NCBI GenBank assembly: GCA_902801125.1
Contig: CADCGT010000001.1
Location: 33,101-97,100, forward strand
Source of the DNA: an uncultured Pseudomonadota bacterium
GTDB taxonomy: Bacteria; Pseudomonadota; Alphaproteobacteria; Rs-D84
Length of the DNA: 64,000 nt
Direction: 5' to 3'
Positions within the stretch are counted from its first letter, which is position 1. Each line of letters starts with the position of its first letter. Shown here one piece after another: positions 46,627 to 56,464 of the stretch. The translations under genes were made by a program, and so were the position numbers. The notes beneath the pieces were generated by a model. It did no database searches. It had not been told where the DNA came from and worked only from the letters and a program-made list of their open reading frames with translations.

Positions 46627-48615
46627 GTGAATAAAAAAATTTTTAATCTTGAAAGTAATTACAAACCAATGGGCGATCAACCGACCGCCATTGCCGATTT
46701 AACCCGCGGAATTATAGATGGCCGCCGGTCCCAAGTGTTATTGGGGGTGACGGGGTCGGGGAAAACATTCACAATGGCGAATGTTATCGCGGAATTGGGG
46801 CGGCCGGCCTTGATTATGGCACCGAACAAGATTTTGGCGGCGCAACTGTATACGGAAATGAAGTCTTTTTTTCCACACAATCATGTGGAATATTTCGTTT
46901 CGTATTATGATTATTACCAACCCGAAGCATACGTTCCGACAACCGATACATATATTGATAAAGATGCGTCTATAAATGAACAATTGGACCGTATGCGGCA
47001 CAGCGCAACGCGCGCAATGTTGGAAGAACGCGATGTTATTGTTGTGTCTTCGGTGTCGTCGATATATGGGCTTGGGACGCCGGAACAATATTCGGAAATG
47101 AAATTGGTGTTGCGCGTTGGTGATATGATTGGTGTCCAAGATATTATGCGCGAATTGGTAAATATTCAATATAAACGAAACGATGTCGCGCCAACCCGTG
47201 GTGATTTTCGTGTGCGTGGCGATACATTGGATATATTCCCGTCGCACAGTCAGGACCGTGGTTGGAAGATTTCTTTCTGGGGGGACGAAATAGAAGAGAT
47301 TTGGGAATTTGATACATTGACGGGTGCAAAACTTGCAAAATTGGACCGGGTGGCGGTGTATCCAAATACACACTATGCGACGCCGATGCCGTCGATTATG
47401 GGGGCAATTGGACAAATACGGCGCGATTTGAATGAACGGTTGGCATACTTTCACGAAAATATGAAGTATGTCGAAGAACAGCGCCTTCGTGAACGCGTGA
47501 ATATGGATATCGAAATGATGGAATCAACCGGGACATGTCGCGGAATTGAAAACTATTCACGATATTTGTCGGGCCGCGCCCCGGGCGAGCCACCACCAAC
47601 ACTGTTCGAATATTTGCCAAAAGATGCAATTTTGTTTGTTGATGAAAGTCATGTGACCGTGCCACAAATTGGCGCAATGTCCCGCGGGGACCGGGCGCGC
47701 AAAGAAACATTGGCACAATATGGTTTTCGGCTTCCTTCGTGTGTTGATAATCGGCCGTTGACTTTTGATGAATGGGATGCGATGCGCCCGCAAACAATTT
47801 TTGTGTCGGCAACGCCCGCCGAATGGGAAATGACCCAGGCCGGTGGTATAGTGGCAGAACAGGTAATTCGCCCAACGGGATTGTTGGACCCGGAATGTGT
47901 CGTGCGACCAATCAAGAACCAGGTTGATGATTTATTGGGTGAAATAAAATCGATTCATGGGCGCGCGTTGGTGACAACATTGACCAAAAAAATGGCGGAA
48001 CAATTGACCGATTATTTGGTCGAAAATGGCGTGCGTGCGCGGTATCTGCACAGTGATATTGAAACACTTGAACGCATTGAATTGTTGCGCGATTTGCGAA
48101 TGGGAAAATTTGATGTATTGGTTGGAATAAATTTGTTGCGCGAAGGTTTGGATGTTCCCGAATGTGAATTGGTCGCAATTATGGATGCCGATAAAGAAGG
48201 ATTCTTGCGTTCGGCGCGGTCACTTATTCAAACAATAGGGCGGGCGGCACGAAACGCAAATGGACGGGTTATTTTGTATGCCGATGTGATAACCGATTCT
48301 ATGAATACTGCACTTTCCGAGACGGCACGTCGTCGCGAAAAACAAATGGCGTATAATGCGGAACATGGAATTACGCCACAAACCGTAAGCAAAAAGATAT
48401 TTGATGAAGTGACCGATGAAGAAGAACGCGTTGATAAAAAACGCAAATTCTTGTATACCAAAGATGGTTTGACAGATGCCGATACATTGCGGCGTGAAAT
48501 AAAATCGTTGAACCAAAAAATGCGTCGCGCGGCGGAAAATCTGGATTTCGAAAGTGCGGCGGAATATCGCGATGCGATTCGGAAAATGGAAGACGACCTT
48601 TTGGTGTTGGAGTAA
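46627..48615 (+). CDS. uvrB: excinuclease ABC subunit B
   Basis: Helicase-like damage-verification subunit of nucleotide excision repair, 662 aa. Walker A is [14 protein letters not shown], the beta-hairpin is [12 protein letters not shown], Walker B region [12 protein letters not shown], motif [16 protein letters not shown], and the C-terminal UVR helix pair is present. The GTG start at 46627 is required to include the conserved [14 protein letters not shown]-terminus; no SD precedes it. tsaE follows after 5 bp. Confidence 0.97.
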   Translation: MNKKIFNLESNYKPMGDQPTAIADLTRGIIDGRRSQVLLGVTGSGKTFTMANVIAELGRPALIMAPNKILAAQLYTEMKSFFPHNHVEYFVSYYDYYQPEAYVPTTDTYIDKDASINEQLDRMRHSATRAMLEERDVIVVSSVSSIYGLGTPEQYSEMKLVLRVGDMIGVQDIMRELVNIQYKRNDVAPTRGDFRVRGDTLDIFPSHSQDRGWKISFWGDEIEEIWEFDTLTGAKLAKLDRVAVYPNTHYATPMPSIMGAIGQIRRDLNERLAYFHENMKYVEEQRLRERVNMDIEMMESTGTCRGIENYSRYLSGRAPGEPPPTLFEYLPKDAILFVDESHVTVPQIGAMSRGDRARKETLAQYGFRLPSCVDNRPLTFDEWDAMRPQTIFVSATPAEWEMTQAGGIVAEQVIRPTGLLDPECVVRPIKNQVDDLLGEIKSIHGRALVTTLTKKMAEQLTDYLVENGVRARYLHSDIETLERIELLRDLRMGKFDVLVGINLLREGLDVPECELVAIMDADKEGFLRSARSLIQTIGRAARNANGRVILYADVITDSMNTALSETARRREKQMAYNAEHGITPQTVSKKIFDEVTDEEERVDKKRKFLYTKDGLTDADTLRREIKSLNQKMRRAAENLDFESAAEYRDAIRKMEDDLLVLE

Positions 48616-48620
48616 TTGAT

Positions 48621-49031
48621 ATGAAAACAATCATAACAAAAAATATAGAAGAAACACGGAACTTTGCACGGGAATTTGCGCGTACACTGCGCGCGCCCGT
48701 AACAATCGCACTGCATGGTGATTTGGGCGTCGGAAAAAGTGAAATCGCCCGAACAATAATTCAAACCCTGTGTGGCGCGGATACCGTCGTGCCAAGTCCA
48801 ACATTTACATTGGTCCAAACATATAATGCACTGGGTATGAAAATATCACATTTCGATTTATACCGGATTTCTGATGCGGCGGAATTGGTGGAAATCGGCC
48901 TTGATTATGCGATTCAAAATGACATAACTTTGATTGAATGGCCCGATATCGCAAAAGATATGTTGCCATCAAATGCACTGCACATCGATATATCAGAATT
49001 TGAAAATGGTCGTAAGATAGTGATAAATTAA
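48621..49031 (+). CDS. tsaE: tRNA threonylcarbamoyladenosine biosynthesis protein TsaE
   Basis: P-loop ATPase needed for t6A37 formation on ANN-decoding tRNAs with TsaB/TsaD. The 136-aa product has Walker A HGDLGVGKSEIAR, SPTFTLVQTY, HFDLYRISDAAELVEIGLD and LIEWPDIAKDMLP, all diagnostic. It is cotranscribed with uvrB and its stop overlaps the stop of the convergent ftsA-rpe gene by 4 bp. Confidence 0.95.
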   Translation: MKTIITKNIEETRNFAREFARTLRAPVTIALHGDLGVGKSEIARTIIQTLCGADTVVPSPTFTLVQTYNALGMKISHFDLYRISDAAELVEIGLDYAIQNDITLIEWPDIAKDMLPSNALHIDISEFENGRKIVIN

Positions 49032-50803
49032 GATTTCTTTAATAGACTTTGCACCGCAAGTGGAAAATCGGCCGAATTGGCAAGGTATGAACCGGATACC
49101 AATGCGTCCGCACCCGCCGCCCAACAAAGTTGCGCCGTTTTATCGTTTATTCCGCCATCAACAGATATTGTGAATTTTAATCCATATTTTTTACGCGTTG
49201 CGTTTAACACGCTTATTTTATGAATTACTTCTTGGTTAAATTCTTGACCCGCCGCGCCGGGTGTGACCGCCATAATCATAACTTCGTCTAAATCGCGCAG
49301 GACAGATTTTAATAATGATACCGATGATTCAGGATTTAATGCGATGCCAACGCGACGATTTGACGCGCGAACAATCTTTATCGCGTCCCGCAGACCCGCC
49401 GTATTCGTTGATAATATTACCGTGTCGGCACCCGCATCAATTGCACCACGCGCCCATTCGGCCGGTGCATCGGTCATAAGATGAACATGCAAATGACCCG
49501 CCCAAGATGCACGAATCGTGCGCAATTCATCCAAACCACCCGCAATCCGATTTACATACAATCCGTCCATTATGTCCACATGTATGACCGATATATCTGC
49601 GGCGCGGAACATCGTATATGTTTCGGGGCGCGTCATGTCAAAGCATAATGTGCTTGGTAAAATTGGAACATTGCGTTTTTGGGTTTTGGTTTTGCGATGG
49701 AATATGCGTGCAATCCGTGTAAAGCGATTTTGGACGCGTTGCATTCGTGCAATGTATGCGCGACGGCGTGGTAATTCGCCCGCCCATATATATTCACCCA
49801 ATGTACGAACCGCCCAATCGGTATCTTTTTTTATAATTTGTATATCGGGAAAATGTGTCGCGATTAAATCTTCGATTCCGTTTATACGTGCGCCACCGCC
49901 ACAGATAACAATTTCAGATGGATTATATTTTTCAATGTATTCGGCACAATCGTCGTGGATAGATTTGATTAAATTTTTATAAAATGGAATAACAATTTCA
50001 TTTACATCGGCACATGAGAATGCGTATGCAGAATCCGCCGGACTGAACCGTGCAAATTCACCAGGGTATAAATCTGCGACATTGCGTTTTATGCGTTCGG
50101 CATCCGAAAAAGGTGTATTTAATCGCGTTGATATTTCTGCGGTTAAATCGTTGCCGGCAATCGCACGGCCGTTATACCATACCGGCCCGCGGTCGGTCCA
50201 AATTGAAGCGGTTGTATTTTCGGCACCAAAATCGATGAACATAATTGTTTGCTTTCTTGCGCGCATAACCGAATTGCCCAAAAATTGCGGTGCATAAAAT
50301 GCGGTTGCACGAATGTGCGCATGGCGCAGTATTTCAGAAATCTTTTTCATATATTCGCCATCGAAAAACAGCGCAGAAAACGCGGACACCAATTGTCGGT
50401 CACTGTGTCCAACGGGGGACAGCATATTGCGAATTTTGGGCGTGTCGTATCGCAATGGAATTATGTGCATTGGGTAAAAACCGTCCGGTGCATCAATTTC
50501 AGCGATTTGCGATTTTATGTCCGATGCAGTGATTTTATGGTCATTTGCCCATACGGTGCTTTTTGCCGTCATTTTGAAAAAAGACGGTCCAAAATTTCCG
50601 GTTATGTATGCCGATTCGAAATGCGTGCCAATTTGTCGTTCCAATTCATCAATCACAGATTTTAATGCGAACACTGTATCAAAATCGTCCACAGAATAAT
50701 ATGCCGAACGGTCAATTTCTGCATTGCGAATGCGATATGCCATGCCACGAACGCCGCACGCGCCAAGGTCCAGACACAGAAAAGACGAATCCAACATATT
50801 CAT
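49028..50803 (-). CDS. FtsA-ribulose-phosphate 3-epimerase fusion
   Basis: A single 591-aa ORF. Residues 1 to about 345 are FtsA: phosphate-1 LDLGACGVRGM, phosphate-2 FIDFGAENTTASIW, adenosine motif IVICGGGARINGIEDL. Residues 346-377 are a basic amphipathic helix resembling the FtsA membrane-targeting helix, here internal. Residues 378-591 are a full Rpe TIM barrel: PSTLCFD, metal/catalytic H408 and D410 in HVDIMDG, H441 in HVHLM, VTPGAAGQEF, and D549 in VDGGIN. FtsA tethers FtsZ; Rpe interconverts ribulose- and xylulose-5-phosphate. No stop, start or SD lies at the junction. ftsQ is 2 bp upstream; ftsZ is absent. Confidence 0.9.
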   Translation of the reverse strand: MNMLDSSFLCLDLGACGVRGMAYRIRNAEIDRSAYYSVDDFDTVFALKSVIDELERQIGTHFESAYITGNFGPSFFKMTAKSTVWANDHKITASDIKSQIAEIDAPDGFYPMHIIPLRYDTPKIRNMLSPVGHSDRQLVSAFSALFFDGEYMKKISEILRHAHIRATAFYAPQFLGNSVMRARKQTIMFIDFGAENTTASIWTDRGPVWYNGRAIAGNDLTAEISTRLNTPFSDAERIKRNVADLYPGEFARFSPADSAYAFSCADVNEIVIPFYKNLIKSIHDDCAEYIEKYNPSEIVICGGGARINGIEDLIATHFPDIQIIKKDTDWAVRTLGEYIWAGELPRRRAYIARMQRVQNRFTRIARIFHRKTKTQKRNVPILPSTLCFDMTRPETYTMFRAADISVIHVDIMDGLYVNRIAGGLDELRTIRASWAGHLHVHLMTDAPAEWARGAIDAGADTVILSTNTAGLRDAIKIVRASNRRVGIALNPESSVSLLKSVLRDLDEVMIMAVTPGAAGQEFNQEVIHKISVLNATRKKYGLKFTISVDGGINDKTAQLCWAAGADALVSGSYLANSADFPLAVQSLLKKS

Positions 50804-50805
50804 TT

Positions 50806-51486
50806 TTATTTAACCAAGATTCGCGCATCGTCACGCATATCTATTGTTTTAAGGTTTTTTGATAAAATATTGTGATTCTGGTTTAACACACCAATTGATG
50901 CGATTGCCGCAACCGGGTCCGATTCGGGTAACATGATAACAATCCCATCGTTTGTCATAATATTCCATCGGTGTCCGTCAATCCATTCAAGGTAATCAAT
51001 TTCCGTGATAAGATTCGTTGCCGCCTTGGTTATGGCGGATATGTCGTTCGGTACATTTCCACGAAACATAACAACCCCGGGTTTGCGTTCTTCGGATGGG
51101 TTGTTCACAACCGTGCCGTCCGCCGACAGCGGATAATAATATGTTCCATCGGTCCAGCCCGCAACCGCACGATAAAGGTGCAACCGCACAGAAAGATTCC
51201 CGTTCGGTAATCGCCGCACCGCCGATTCGCGAACACCGGGCGTATTTAATAACCGTTCATTTACCAATTCAAGGTTGACCGAATATGCCCGCGTCCCCGG
51301 TGCAACACCGGTTGCGGTAACCATAGGTGTTAAATCCTTGGCGTTTGTGTCCGCCGATACATGTATGTTTCGAACCATTGATATTGGGCCGCGCCCCATA
51401 AATGTCATAACAATGCGTGTTGCAAAGTATATCGCCAACAATATGGCGGCAACAAAGTAAAGCCAAAACCAAAGGTTACGTTTCAT
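50806..51486 (-). CDS. ftsQ: cell division protein FtsQ
   Basis: Bitopic divisome protein, 226 aa: short cytoplasmic tail, membrane segment at about 5-28, POTRA domain (ISMVRNIHVSADTNAKDLTPMV...NTPGVRESAVRRLPNGNLSVRL) and the beta domain with AVAGWTDGTYYYPLSADGTVV. Shorter than many alphaproteobacterial FtsQ proteins because the N-terminal tail is nearly absent. The ATG lies 7 nt after TATAAT, so the mRNA is probably leaderless. Followed directly by ftsA-rpe. Confidence 0.9.
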   Translation of the reverse strand: MKRNLWFWLYFVAAILLAIYFATRIVMTFMGRGPISMVRNIHVSADTNAKDLTPMVTATGVAPGTRAYSVNLELVNERLLNTPGVRESAVRRLPNGNLSVRLHLYRAVAGWTDGTYYYPLSADGTVVNNPSEERKPGVVMFRGNVPNDISAITKAATNLITEIDYLEWIDGHRWNIMTNDGIVIMLPESDPVAAIASIGVLNQNHNILSKNLKTIDMRDDARILVK

Positions 51487-51493
51487 GTTGCGT

Positions 51494-51521
51494 ATTATAG
51501 CATACTTTTATTAAATGTAAA
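51494..51521 (-). promoter_or_regulatory. promoter of ftsQ, leaderless
   Basis: Minus strand TTTACA (51516-51521), 16-bp spacer, TATAAT (51494-51499), 7 nt, then the ATG at 51486. Confidence 0.7.
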
Positions 51522-51542
51522 AGTCAGGACAGATAAATTTTT

Positions 51543-51932
51543 TTACATCGCGCGTAATAAATACCCACGACGAAACATACATTTGCGATATGACCCGACC
51601 GATTTAGATGTTGTGTTCCGTGGCACAGACAATAATGCCCGTTGACCAACATCTTTGTATTCGTTGGATTGGAATGTCACCCAAAGGCCGTCCCAATCCG
51701 GCATACGGGTGCTCTGGTTCGGGGATAACAGTTTCGCAAGGCGGGAACGTGGCATGTGTGACGGCTGGGTTATGCCAAGACACGCCTTGTGGTCACGAAC
51801 AAATTGTTCTGTGGTCACAGATTCGTTTTCCCAATTCAAAATGGTGGCGTTATCAATACTGCCCCCGTTGGGGGATGTGCAGGCAGACATGCCAAATAAA
51901 CCAATAAATAAAAATATTTTCAACATTCTCAT
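51543..51932 (-). CDS. lipoprotein, 129 aa
   Basis: Predicted lipoprotein of unknown function: type II signal peptide with lipobox MSAC at about residue 18 (MRMLKIFLFIGLFGMSAC). The mature part has two further cysteines (KACLG and KCMFRRGY) arranged like small lipoproteins that end in a CM-x-x-x-GY motif. Promoter TTGCCA-N17-TATAAT lies 7 nt upstream of the ATG at 51932, so translation is likely leaderless. Confidence 0.7.
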   Translation of the reverse strand: MRMLKIFLFIGLFGMSACTSPNGGSIDNATILNWENESVTTEQFVRDHKACLGITQPSHMPRSRLAKLLSPNQSTRMPDWDGLWVTFQSNEYKDVGQRALLSVPRNTTSKSVGSYRKCMFRRGYLLRAM

Positions 51933-51939
51933 ATTTAGT

Positions 51940-51981
51940 ATTATAATTTAATTGCGTTTTTGTGGCAATAGTTTTTATAAT
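51940..51981. promoter_or_regulatory. divergent promoters of the lipoprotein and pilN operons
   Basis: Minus: TTGCCA (51963-51968), 17-bp spacer, TATAAT (51940-51945), leaderless start at 51932. Plus: TTGCGT (51952-51957), 18-bp spacer, TATAAT (51976-51981), with a leader bearing GGGGGAAAGAG before the ATG at 52006. The two promoters overlap, so they may compete. Confidence 0.65.
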
Positions 51982-52005
51982 GTAAAAAAATATCGGGGGA
52001 AAGAG

Positions 52006-52329
52006 ATGGCAATAAGCGTTCAAAACTTTATTAAATTGGCAAACTTTTATAATATGGTTGCCAAGACTATGTCTGCAATTTGTGTGAACAAGGGCGGAAT
52101 ACCAATGGAAAATTATGTTGGTCGATTTTTTGCCGCAGATGTGTTAGAATTTGTTGTGGAATATGGTGAACGTTTGGTAAAATCAAATAAAGATGTGCCG
52201 GCCGATGTGCGGTCGGTGCTTGAACGGTTCCGGGCGCAATTTGAACATGTGCGCGGATTGACCACGCCGTCGGAAAAACCGATATATGAAATGACATTGG
52301 AAGAATTTGAAAAAGTAATGAATATATAA
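52006..52329 (+). CDS. hypothetical protein upstream of pilN, 107 aa
   Basis: Not recognised. Soluble helical protein (MAISVQNFIKLANFYNMVAKTMSAICVN...). The centre has FFAADVLEFVVEYGERLVKSNKDVP, amphipathic helices without a signal peptide. The start at 52006 is supported by GGGGGAAAGAG; the open frame extends back to 51952 without support. It is 15 bp before the PilN-type secretin, so a cytoplasmic role in pilus regulation or assembly is possible. Confidence 0.7.
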   Translation: MAISVQNFIKLANFYNMVAKTMSAICVNKGGIPMENYVGRFFAADVLEFVVEYGERLVKSNKDVPADVRSVLERFRAQFEHVRGLTTPSEKPIYEMTLEEFEKVMNI

Positions 52330-52344
52330 ACCCGGGGAATACAC

Positions 52345-53670
52345 ATGAAAAAAATTATAAATTTTGTTTTAATGGTGGGTTGTGTAATGTTGGGCGCGTG
52401 TGTGCGAAACGATGCCAACGACGAAGCAATCTATTACGACACGGTCCAGGTTATAGATAACCTTGTCATAGATGATAATTCGGTGCCGATTTTTCCCAAA
52501 AAGGCGGCTTTGACAACCGATACTGCGCGCCGGTTTTCGATTGAATTGCCGCGGCGGTGCACCGTGAATTGGGATAACCAATCGGTTGTGTCGGTTGTGC
52601 CAGAAGAAAAAATCGAAATGGTGCGTTTGAATACCGGCGATAAATTACCAGAATTAAATGTGTCGGATTATGATTTTAGAAAACAAACCGTCGCAAACGC
52701 ATTAAATAAATTGTTGGAGGGCGTCGATATCGCCGTCGTCGAAGAAGACCCGGGGTATGAAAAGGTTTCTGGGTCGGTGGCGGCGGGAAACCTTGGCGAT
52801 ACGGTTGATTTAATCGCGCGGTTGGGACGCATGTATTATTCGTATGATGCGGCGGCGGGCGAAATAAAATTGTCTAATCGCGCAAAATGGTTGATAAAAA
52901 TGCCGGCGGACCAGGATATTATAATGGCGTTGCTGGACGCGATGCATGGCGCAGATGTGCGGAATATGATTGTTGATTGGGCGGATAAAACCGTTGTGTT
53001 CGAAGGAAACTATCAAACAGAACGCGAAGTTGCGCGTATTATTGCCGATATATCGTCCAAAAAATATGTAATCGCATGGGATATGGATGTGTATCGTGTG
53101 TACCCGCGGACCGATAATCCAATTGTGTGGATGAATATGTTGCCGGCATTTGGCGAAAAGAATATAAAGATGTCTGTGCCGGGGGTTGTTGGGCGCGCGT
53201 TGGTTGTCGGGCCAGAAGTAAATACAAAAACATTGCAAGAATTTTTGTCGGCGCAATCTAATGTCGTCCTTATATCCCAGGGACACTTTGTCGTGCCGGA
53301 TGGTTGGCAATCGCGATTTGATATCGGGCAATGCAGCAAAGAAGAACGGATAGAAACAGATTTAATTGTTGGCGCAACCGCAACATATGGGGACTATGCG
53401 GGACGCAAAAAGGTTGATGCGAAAATCGTCCTTAGAACAAGTCGTGGGGAACTTTCGTCGTTTACAATCCCATCAAGTATCGGGGATAACTATGTCATAA
53501 TTGGTATTCCGACGCATTCGTTTGTGACAACGCCGGAAACGCTTATAAACCCATTCGCAGAATTGGTTGTGTTCATGTCGCCGCGGATTGTGTCTATTGT
53601 GAATCCGGCCGACATTCCCGACGAACCACAATTGATTGGCGACGCGTTGCGGAATTACTTGCGTGATTGA
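52345..53670 (+). CDS. pilN: PilN-type secretin lipoprotein of a thin pilus
   Basis: Outer-membrane channel for pilus extrusion. The 441-aa product has a lipoprotein signal (MKKIINFVLMVGCVMLGAC), a STN-like and N-domain part (VANALNKLLEGVDIAVV, RLGRMYYSYDAAAGEIKL), and a secretin core with VYRVYPRTDNPIVW and the C-terminal IPTHSFVTTPETLINPFAELVVFMSPRIV. The lipobox and order of domains fit the R64 PilN class. It is about 25 kb from pilO-pilP-pilQ-pilR. The core is shorter and more divergent than PilQ/GspD. Confidence 0.7.
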   Translation: MKKIINFVLMVGCVMLGACVRNDANDEAIYYDTVQVIDNLVIDDNSVPIFPKKAALTTDTARRFSIELPRRCTVNWDNQSVVSVVPEEKIEMVRLNTGDKLPELNVSDYDFRKQTVANALNKLLEGVDIAVVEEDPGYEKVSGSVAAGNLGDTVDLIARLGRMYYSYDAAAGEIKLSNRAKWLIKMPADQDIIMALLDAMHGADVRNMIVDWADKTVVFEGNYQTEREVARIIADISSKKYVIAWDMDVYRVYPRTDNPIVWMNMLPAFGEKNIKMSVPGVVGRALVVGPEVNTKTLQEFLSAQSNVVLISQGHFVVPDGWQSRFDIGQCSKEERIETDLIVGATATYGDYAGRKKVDAKIVLRTSRGELSSFTIPSSIGDNYVIIGIPTHSFVTTPETLINPFAELVVFMSPRIVSIVNPADIPDEPQLIGDALRNYLRD

Positions 53671-53696
53671 TTTGGAATGATAGAATAGGTGGTATG

Positions 53697-54950
53697 ATGT
53701 TTAGTAAATTAGAAAGAAAAATCGCATTTCGTTATTTGGGCGCGCGTCGGCGTGGGTTTGGTTCGGTGGTGTCGTGGGTGTCTTTGATTGGCATCATGTT
53801 GGGGGTGGCGACACTGATTGTGGTGATGTCGGTTATGGGTGGTTTTCACGATACATTGTTGGCGCGGATTGTTGGAATGAATGGGCATGTCGTTGTCTAT
53901 CACCAAGATGGTGTGATTGCGGACTATGATTTTTTAATTGAACAAATGAAGACGGGCAAGACCGTTAAAAATGCCGTTGCGTCCATTGTGCCAATCGCCG
54001 AAGGCCAGGTTATGGTCACCGCGCGCGGTAAAAACACTGGTGCGATGGTGCGCGGTATTCGAATGACGGATTTGGCGGCCAAGGCCACAACGGGAACCCG
54101 TATTTATGGTAAAAGTTTATCTGATATTCGTGATGGTGAATTGGTCGCGGGGGCATCGTTGACGCGGAATTTGAATGTGCATATGGGTGAAAGTGTGTCT
54201 TTGGTGTCGGCAAATGGTGCAACGCCGACGGCGTTTGGAACTATGCCACGGATTATGTCGTATCCGGTAATGACTTCGTTCTTTATGGGAATGTATGAAT
54301 ATGATTCGGGGTATGTATTTATGCCGTTGGAAACCGCCCAGAAATATTTGAACATAGGAAACGCGGTGACGCATATTGATTTGTTCTTGAAAAACCCGGA
54401 TGATACAACCGCGGTGCGTGATGCGTTGATTGATACATTGCCCGAAGGTTATGTTGTGCGCGATTGGCGCGATTTAAATCGCGGGTTTGTCGGCGCACTT
54501 CAGGTTGAAACGAATGTTATGTTTTTAATCTTGATGCTGATTGTGATTGTGGCGGCGTTTAATATCGTTTCATCTTTGGTTATGTTGGTCAAAGATAAAT
54601 CGCGCGATATTGCGGTGTTGCGAACATTTGGTGTGTCGCGTCGTTCAATGATGAAGATATTTATATTGTCGGGAACCAGTATCGGTGTCATTGGTGCCGC
54701 ACTGGGGACGGTGTTGGGGGTGATTGTTGCGATATATATTGAACCGATTCGGAAATTCTTTCAATGGGCGACGGGGCGTGATTTATTTCCGGCGGAATTG
54801 TATTATTTATCTGAATTGCCATCGAAATTGGAATGGATGACGGTTGTCGGAATCGCAGTGTTGGCAATCGCGTTGGCGTTTTTGGCGACAATTTATCCGG
54901 CGTGGCGTGCCGCGAACACCGACCCGGTAGAGGTGTTGCGAAATGAATAA
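53697..54950 (+). CDS. lolC: lipoprotein-releasing permease LolC/LolE
   Basis: Inner-membrane permease of the Lol system, which extracts outer-membrane lipoproteins for LolA. The 417-aa product has four membrane segments (near 22-48, 270-295, 318-345, 380-405) and a large periplasmic MacB-like domain; the N-terminal KIAFRYLGARRRGFGSVVSWVS and C-terminal ATIYPAWRAANTDPVEVLR are typical. One such permease usually forms a homodimer in alphaproteobacteria. The ATG at 53697 has better spacing to AGGTGG than 53694. Confidence 0.93.
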   Translation: MFSKLERKIAFRYLGARRRGFGSVVSWVSLIGIMLGVATLIVVMSVMGGFHDTLLARIVGMNGHVVVYHQDGVIADYDFLIEQMKTGKTVKNAVASIVPIAEGQVMVTARGKNTGAMVRGIRMTDLAAKATTGTRIYGKSLSDIRDGELVAGASLTRNLNVHMGESVSLVSANGATPTAFGTMPRIMSYPVMTSFFMGMYEYDSGYVFMPLETAQKYLNIGNAVTHIDLFLKNPDDTTAVRDALIDTLPEGYVVRDWRDLNRGFVGALQVETNVMFLILMLIVIVAAFNIVSSLVMLVKDKSRDIAVLRTFGVSRRSMMKIFILSGTSIGVIGAALGTVLGVIVAIYIEPIRKFFQWATGRDLFPAELYYLSELPSKLEWMTVVGIAVLAIALAFLATIYPAWRAANTDPVEVLRNE

Positions 54951-54965
54951 ACAGGGGATTATGTA

Positions 54966-55676
54966 ATGGCGTCTATATTGAATTCTTTATCACGGGCAAG
55001 GGCGGGCGATGTCGTCCTGTCGGTGCGCGATATTAAAAAGACATTTGTCGAAGGTGGTCAACCGTTGCATATTCTAACCGGTGGTGGGTTTGATTTACAC
55101 CGCGGGGAAATTGTGGCATTGGTTGGTCCGTCGGGGTCGGGAAAATCGACATTGCTGCAATGTGTGGGGTTGCTGGATAAACCGTCGGGGGGCAGTATTT
55201 TGATTTCTGGGACACCCGTGCATGCGATGAACGAAGAAATGCGCACAATGATTCGTCGGCGTAAAATGGGATTTGTATATCAACGGCATAATTTGTTGTC
55301 GGATTTTACGGCGGTGGAAAATGTTATGTTGCCAATGTTGGCAAACGGTATGGACGCGGATGCGGCATATACACGTGCGATGAAATTATTAAAATCGGCA
55401 AATGTTGCACATAGGGCTTCGCACCTTCCGGGCCAGATGTCCGGCGGGGAACAGCAACGGTGTGCGGTCGCGCGCGCGTTGGCAAACACGCCCGATATTT
55501 TATTGGCGGACGAACCCACGGGCAGCCTTGACCCCAATCACGCGATTGTGGTGTTTGAATTGTTGCTTGATTTGGTGCGAAAGAATAAAATGGCAATGTT
55601 GTTTGTGACGCATGATATGTCACTTGCCAATCGCGCCGACCGTCGCATCACAATTAAAAACGGAATAGTTAAATAA
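54966..55676 (+). CDS. lolD: lipoprotein-releasing ATPase LolD
   Basis: ABC ATPase energising LolC. The 236-aa product has Walker A GPSGSGKSTLLQ, Q-loop FVYQRHNLL, signature MSGGEQQRCAVARAL and Walker B ILLADEPTGSLD. It follows lolC by 15 bp. The RxxNLL segment after the Q-loop is characteristic of LolD/MacB-type ATPases. Confidence 0.95.
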   Translation: MASILNSLSRARAGDVVLSVRDIKKTFVEGGQPLHILTGGGFDLHRGEIVALVGPSGSGKSTLLQCVGLLDKPSGGSILISGTPVHAMNEEMRTMIRRRKMGFVYQRHNLLSDFTAVENVMLPMLANGMDADAAYTRAMKLLKSANVAHRASHLPGQMSGGEQQRCAVARALANTPDILLADEPTGSLDPNHAIVVFELLLDLVRKNKMAMLFVTHDMSLANRADRRITIKNGIVK

Positions 55677-55701
55677 TAAAAAAGAGAAAAAAGGAGAGAG
55701 A

Positions 55702-56442
55702 ATGAAAAACACAAATGAAAAATTATACACTTATTCGCGTCGTCAAAGGATTTTGGCGTGGATTGCGTTGGTTGGTATATTTGTTTGTGGTATGATGGCG
55801 GGCGCGTTTATTTGGCAAACAAAAACGGTGCATACGCCGGATTCTGGCGTACAGACAGAATTAAGTGGTTGCCAAATGCGTGAAAATGCATTGTTGGCAC
55901 AACTGAATTATAACATAAATGATGCAGACCTTAGATGGGCAACAACGGCCCATAGACATAATGCCGATATTTATGACAGGTTGGCAAAGTGGGGGTGTGA
56001 CGAAAATACCGACAAGTATAAAGAAATGAGAGATGCAGAATTTGCAACCTTTGAAGTTTTGCGTAAAATTTTTGATGAGAATATTGTTGATGATAGTCCA
56101 TGTGCCGTCATTGAAAGAAATTTGTTATCTAATATACAGAATTGTGGCGATTCACCAAATTGTCATTTAGAAAATGCCGAGATATATTCGAAAATGGCGG
56201 AAGATGGTTGCACGGAAAATCGCCAGAAATATGCGCAAAAGGCTTTGGATGAATTAAAAATTGCCGATGGTGTGCGCGTTAATGATACAAATATCGATAC
56301 CAGTGAAATTCGTTCTACGATAAACACCTATAAAAAATTGCAAATGCAGAACGAGGCGAAAAAATACCTTAATAAAGTTGAAAAAATGGTCAACCCAGGA
56401 ATCGATTTTATATTGGAATTGCAACGCATAATCGAAGAATAA
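55702..56442 (+). CDS. membrane-anchored protein with internal duplication
   Basis: Not recognised. 246 aa with a cytoplasmic basic tail, one membrane segment (about 18-40) and a periplasmic helical part. Two similar units are visible: C-x-MRENALLAQL...ADIYDRLAKWGCDEN...MRDAE and C-x-IERNLLSNIQ...AEIYSKMAEDGCTEN...ALDEL, about 80 residues apart, each with paired cysteines. The repeats resemble TPR/Sel1-like helical hairpins. It follows lolD by 25 bp and is probably in the same operon. Confidence 0.7.
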   Translation: MKNTNEKLYTYSRRQRILAWIALVGIFVCGMMAGAFIWQTKTVHTPDSGVQTELSGCQMRENALLAQLNYNINDADLRWATTAHRHNADIYDRLAKWGCDENTDKYKEMRDAEFATFEVLRKIFDENIVDDSPCAVIERNLLSNIQNCGDSPNCHLENAEIYSKMAEDGCTENRQKYAQKALDELKIADGVRVNDTNIDTSEIRSTINTYKKLQMQNEAKKYLNKVEKMVNPGIDFILELQRIIEE

Positions 56443-56464
56443 AAAATAAAAAAAGGGGGGCGAG

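Noticed and set aside
46738..47454. 238-aa minus-strand frame inside uvrB
   Set aside because: Shadow of uvrB codon bias; composition rich in His, Arg and Cys is typical of antisense frames.
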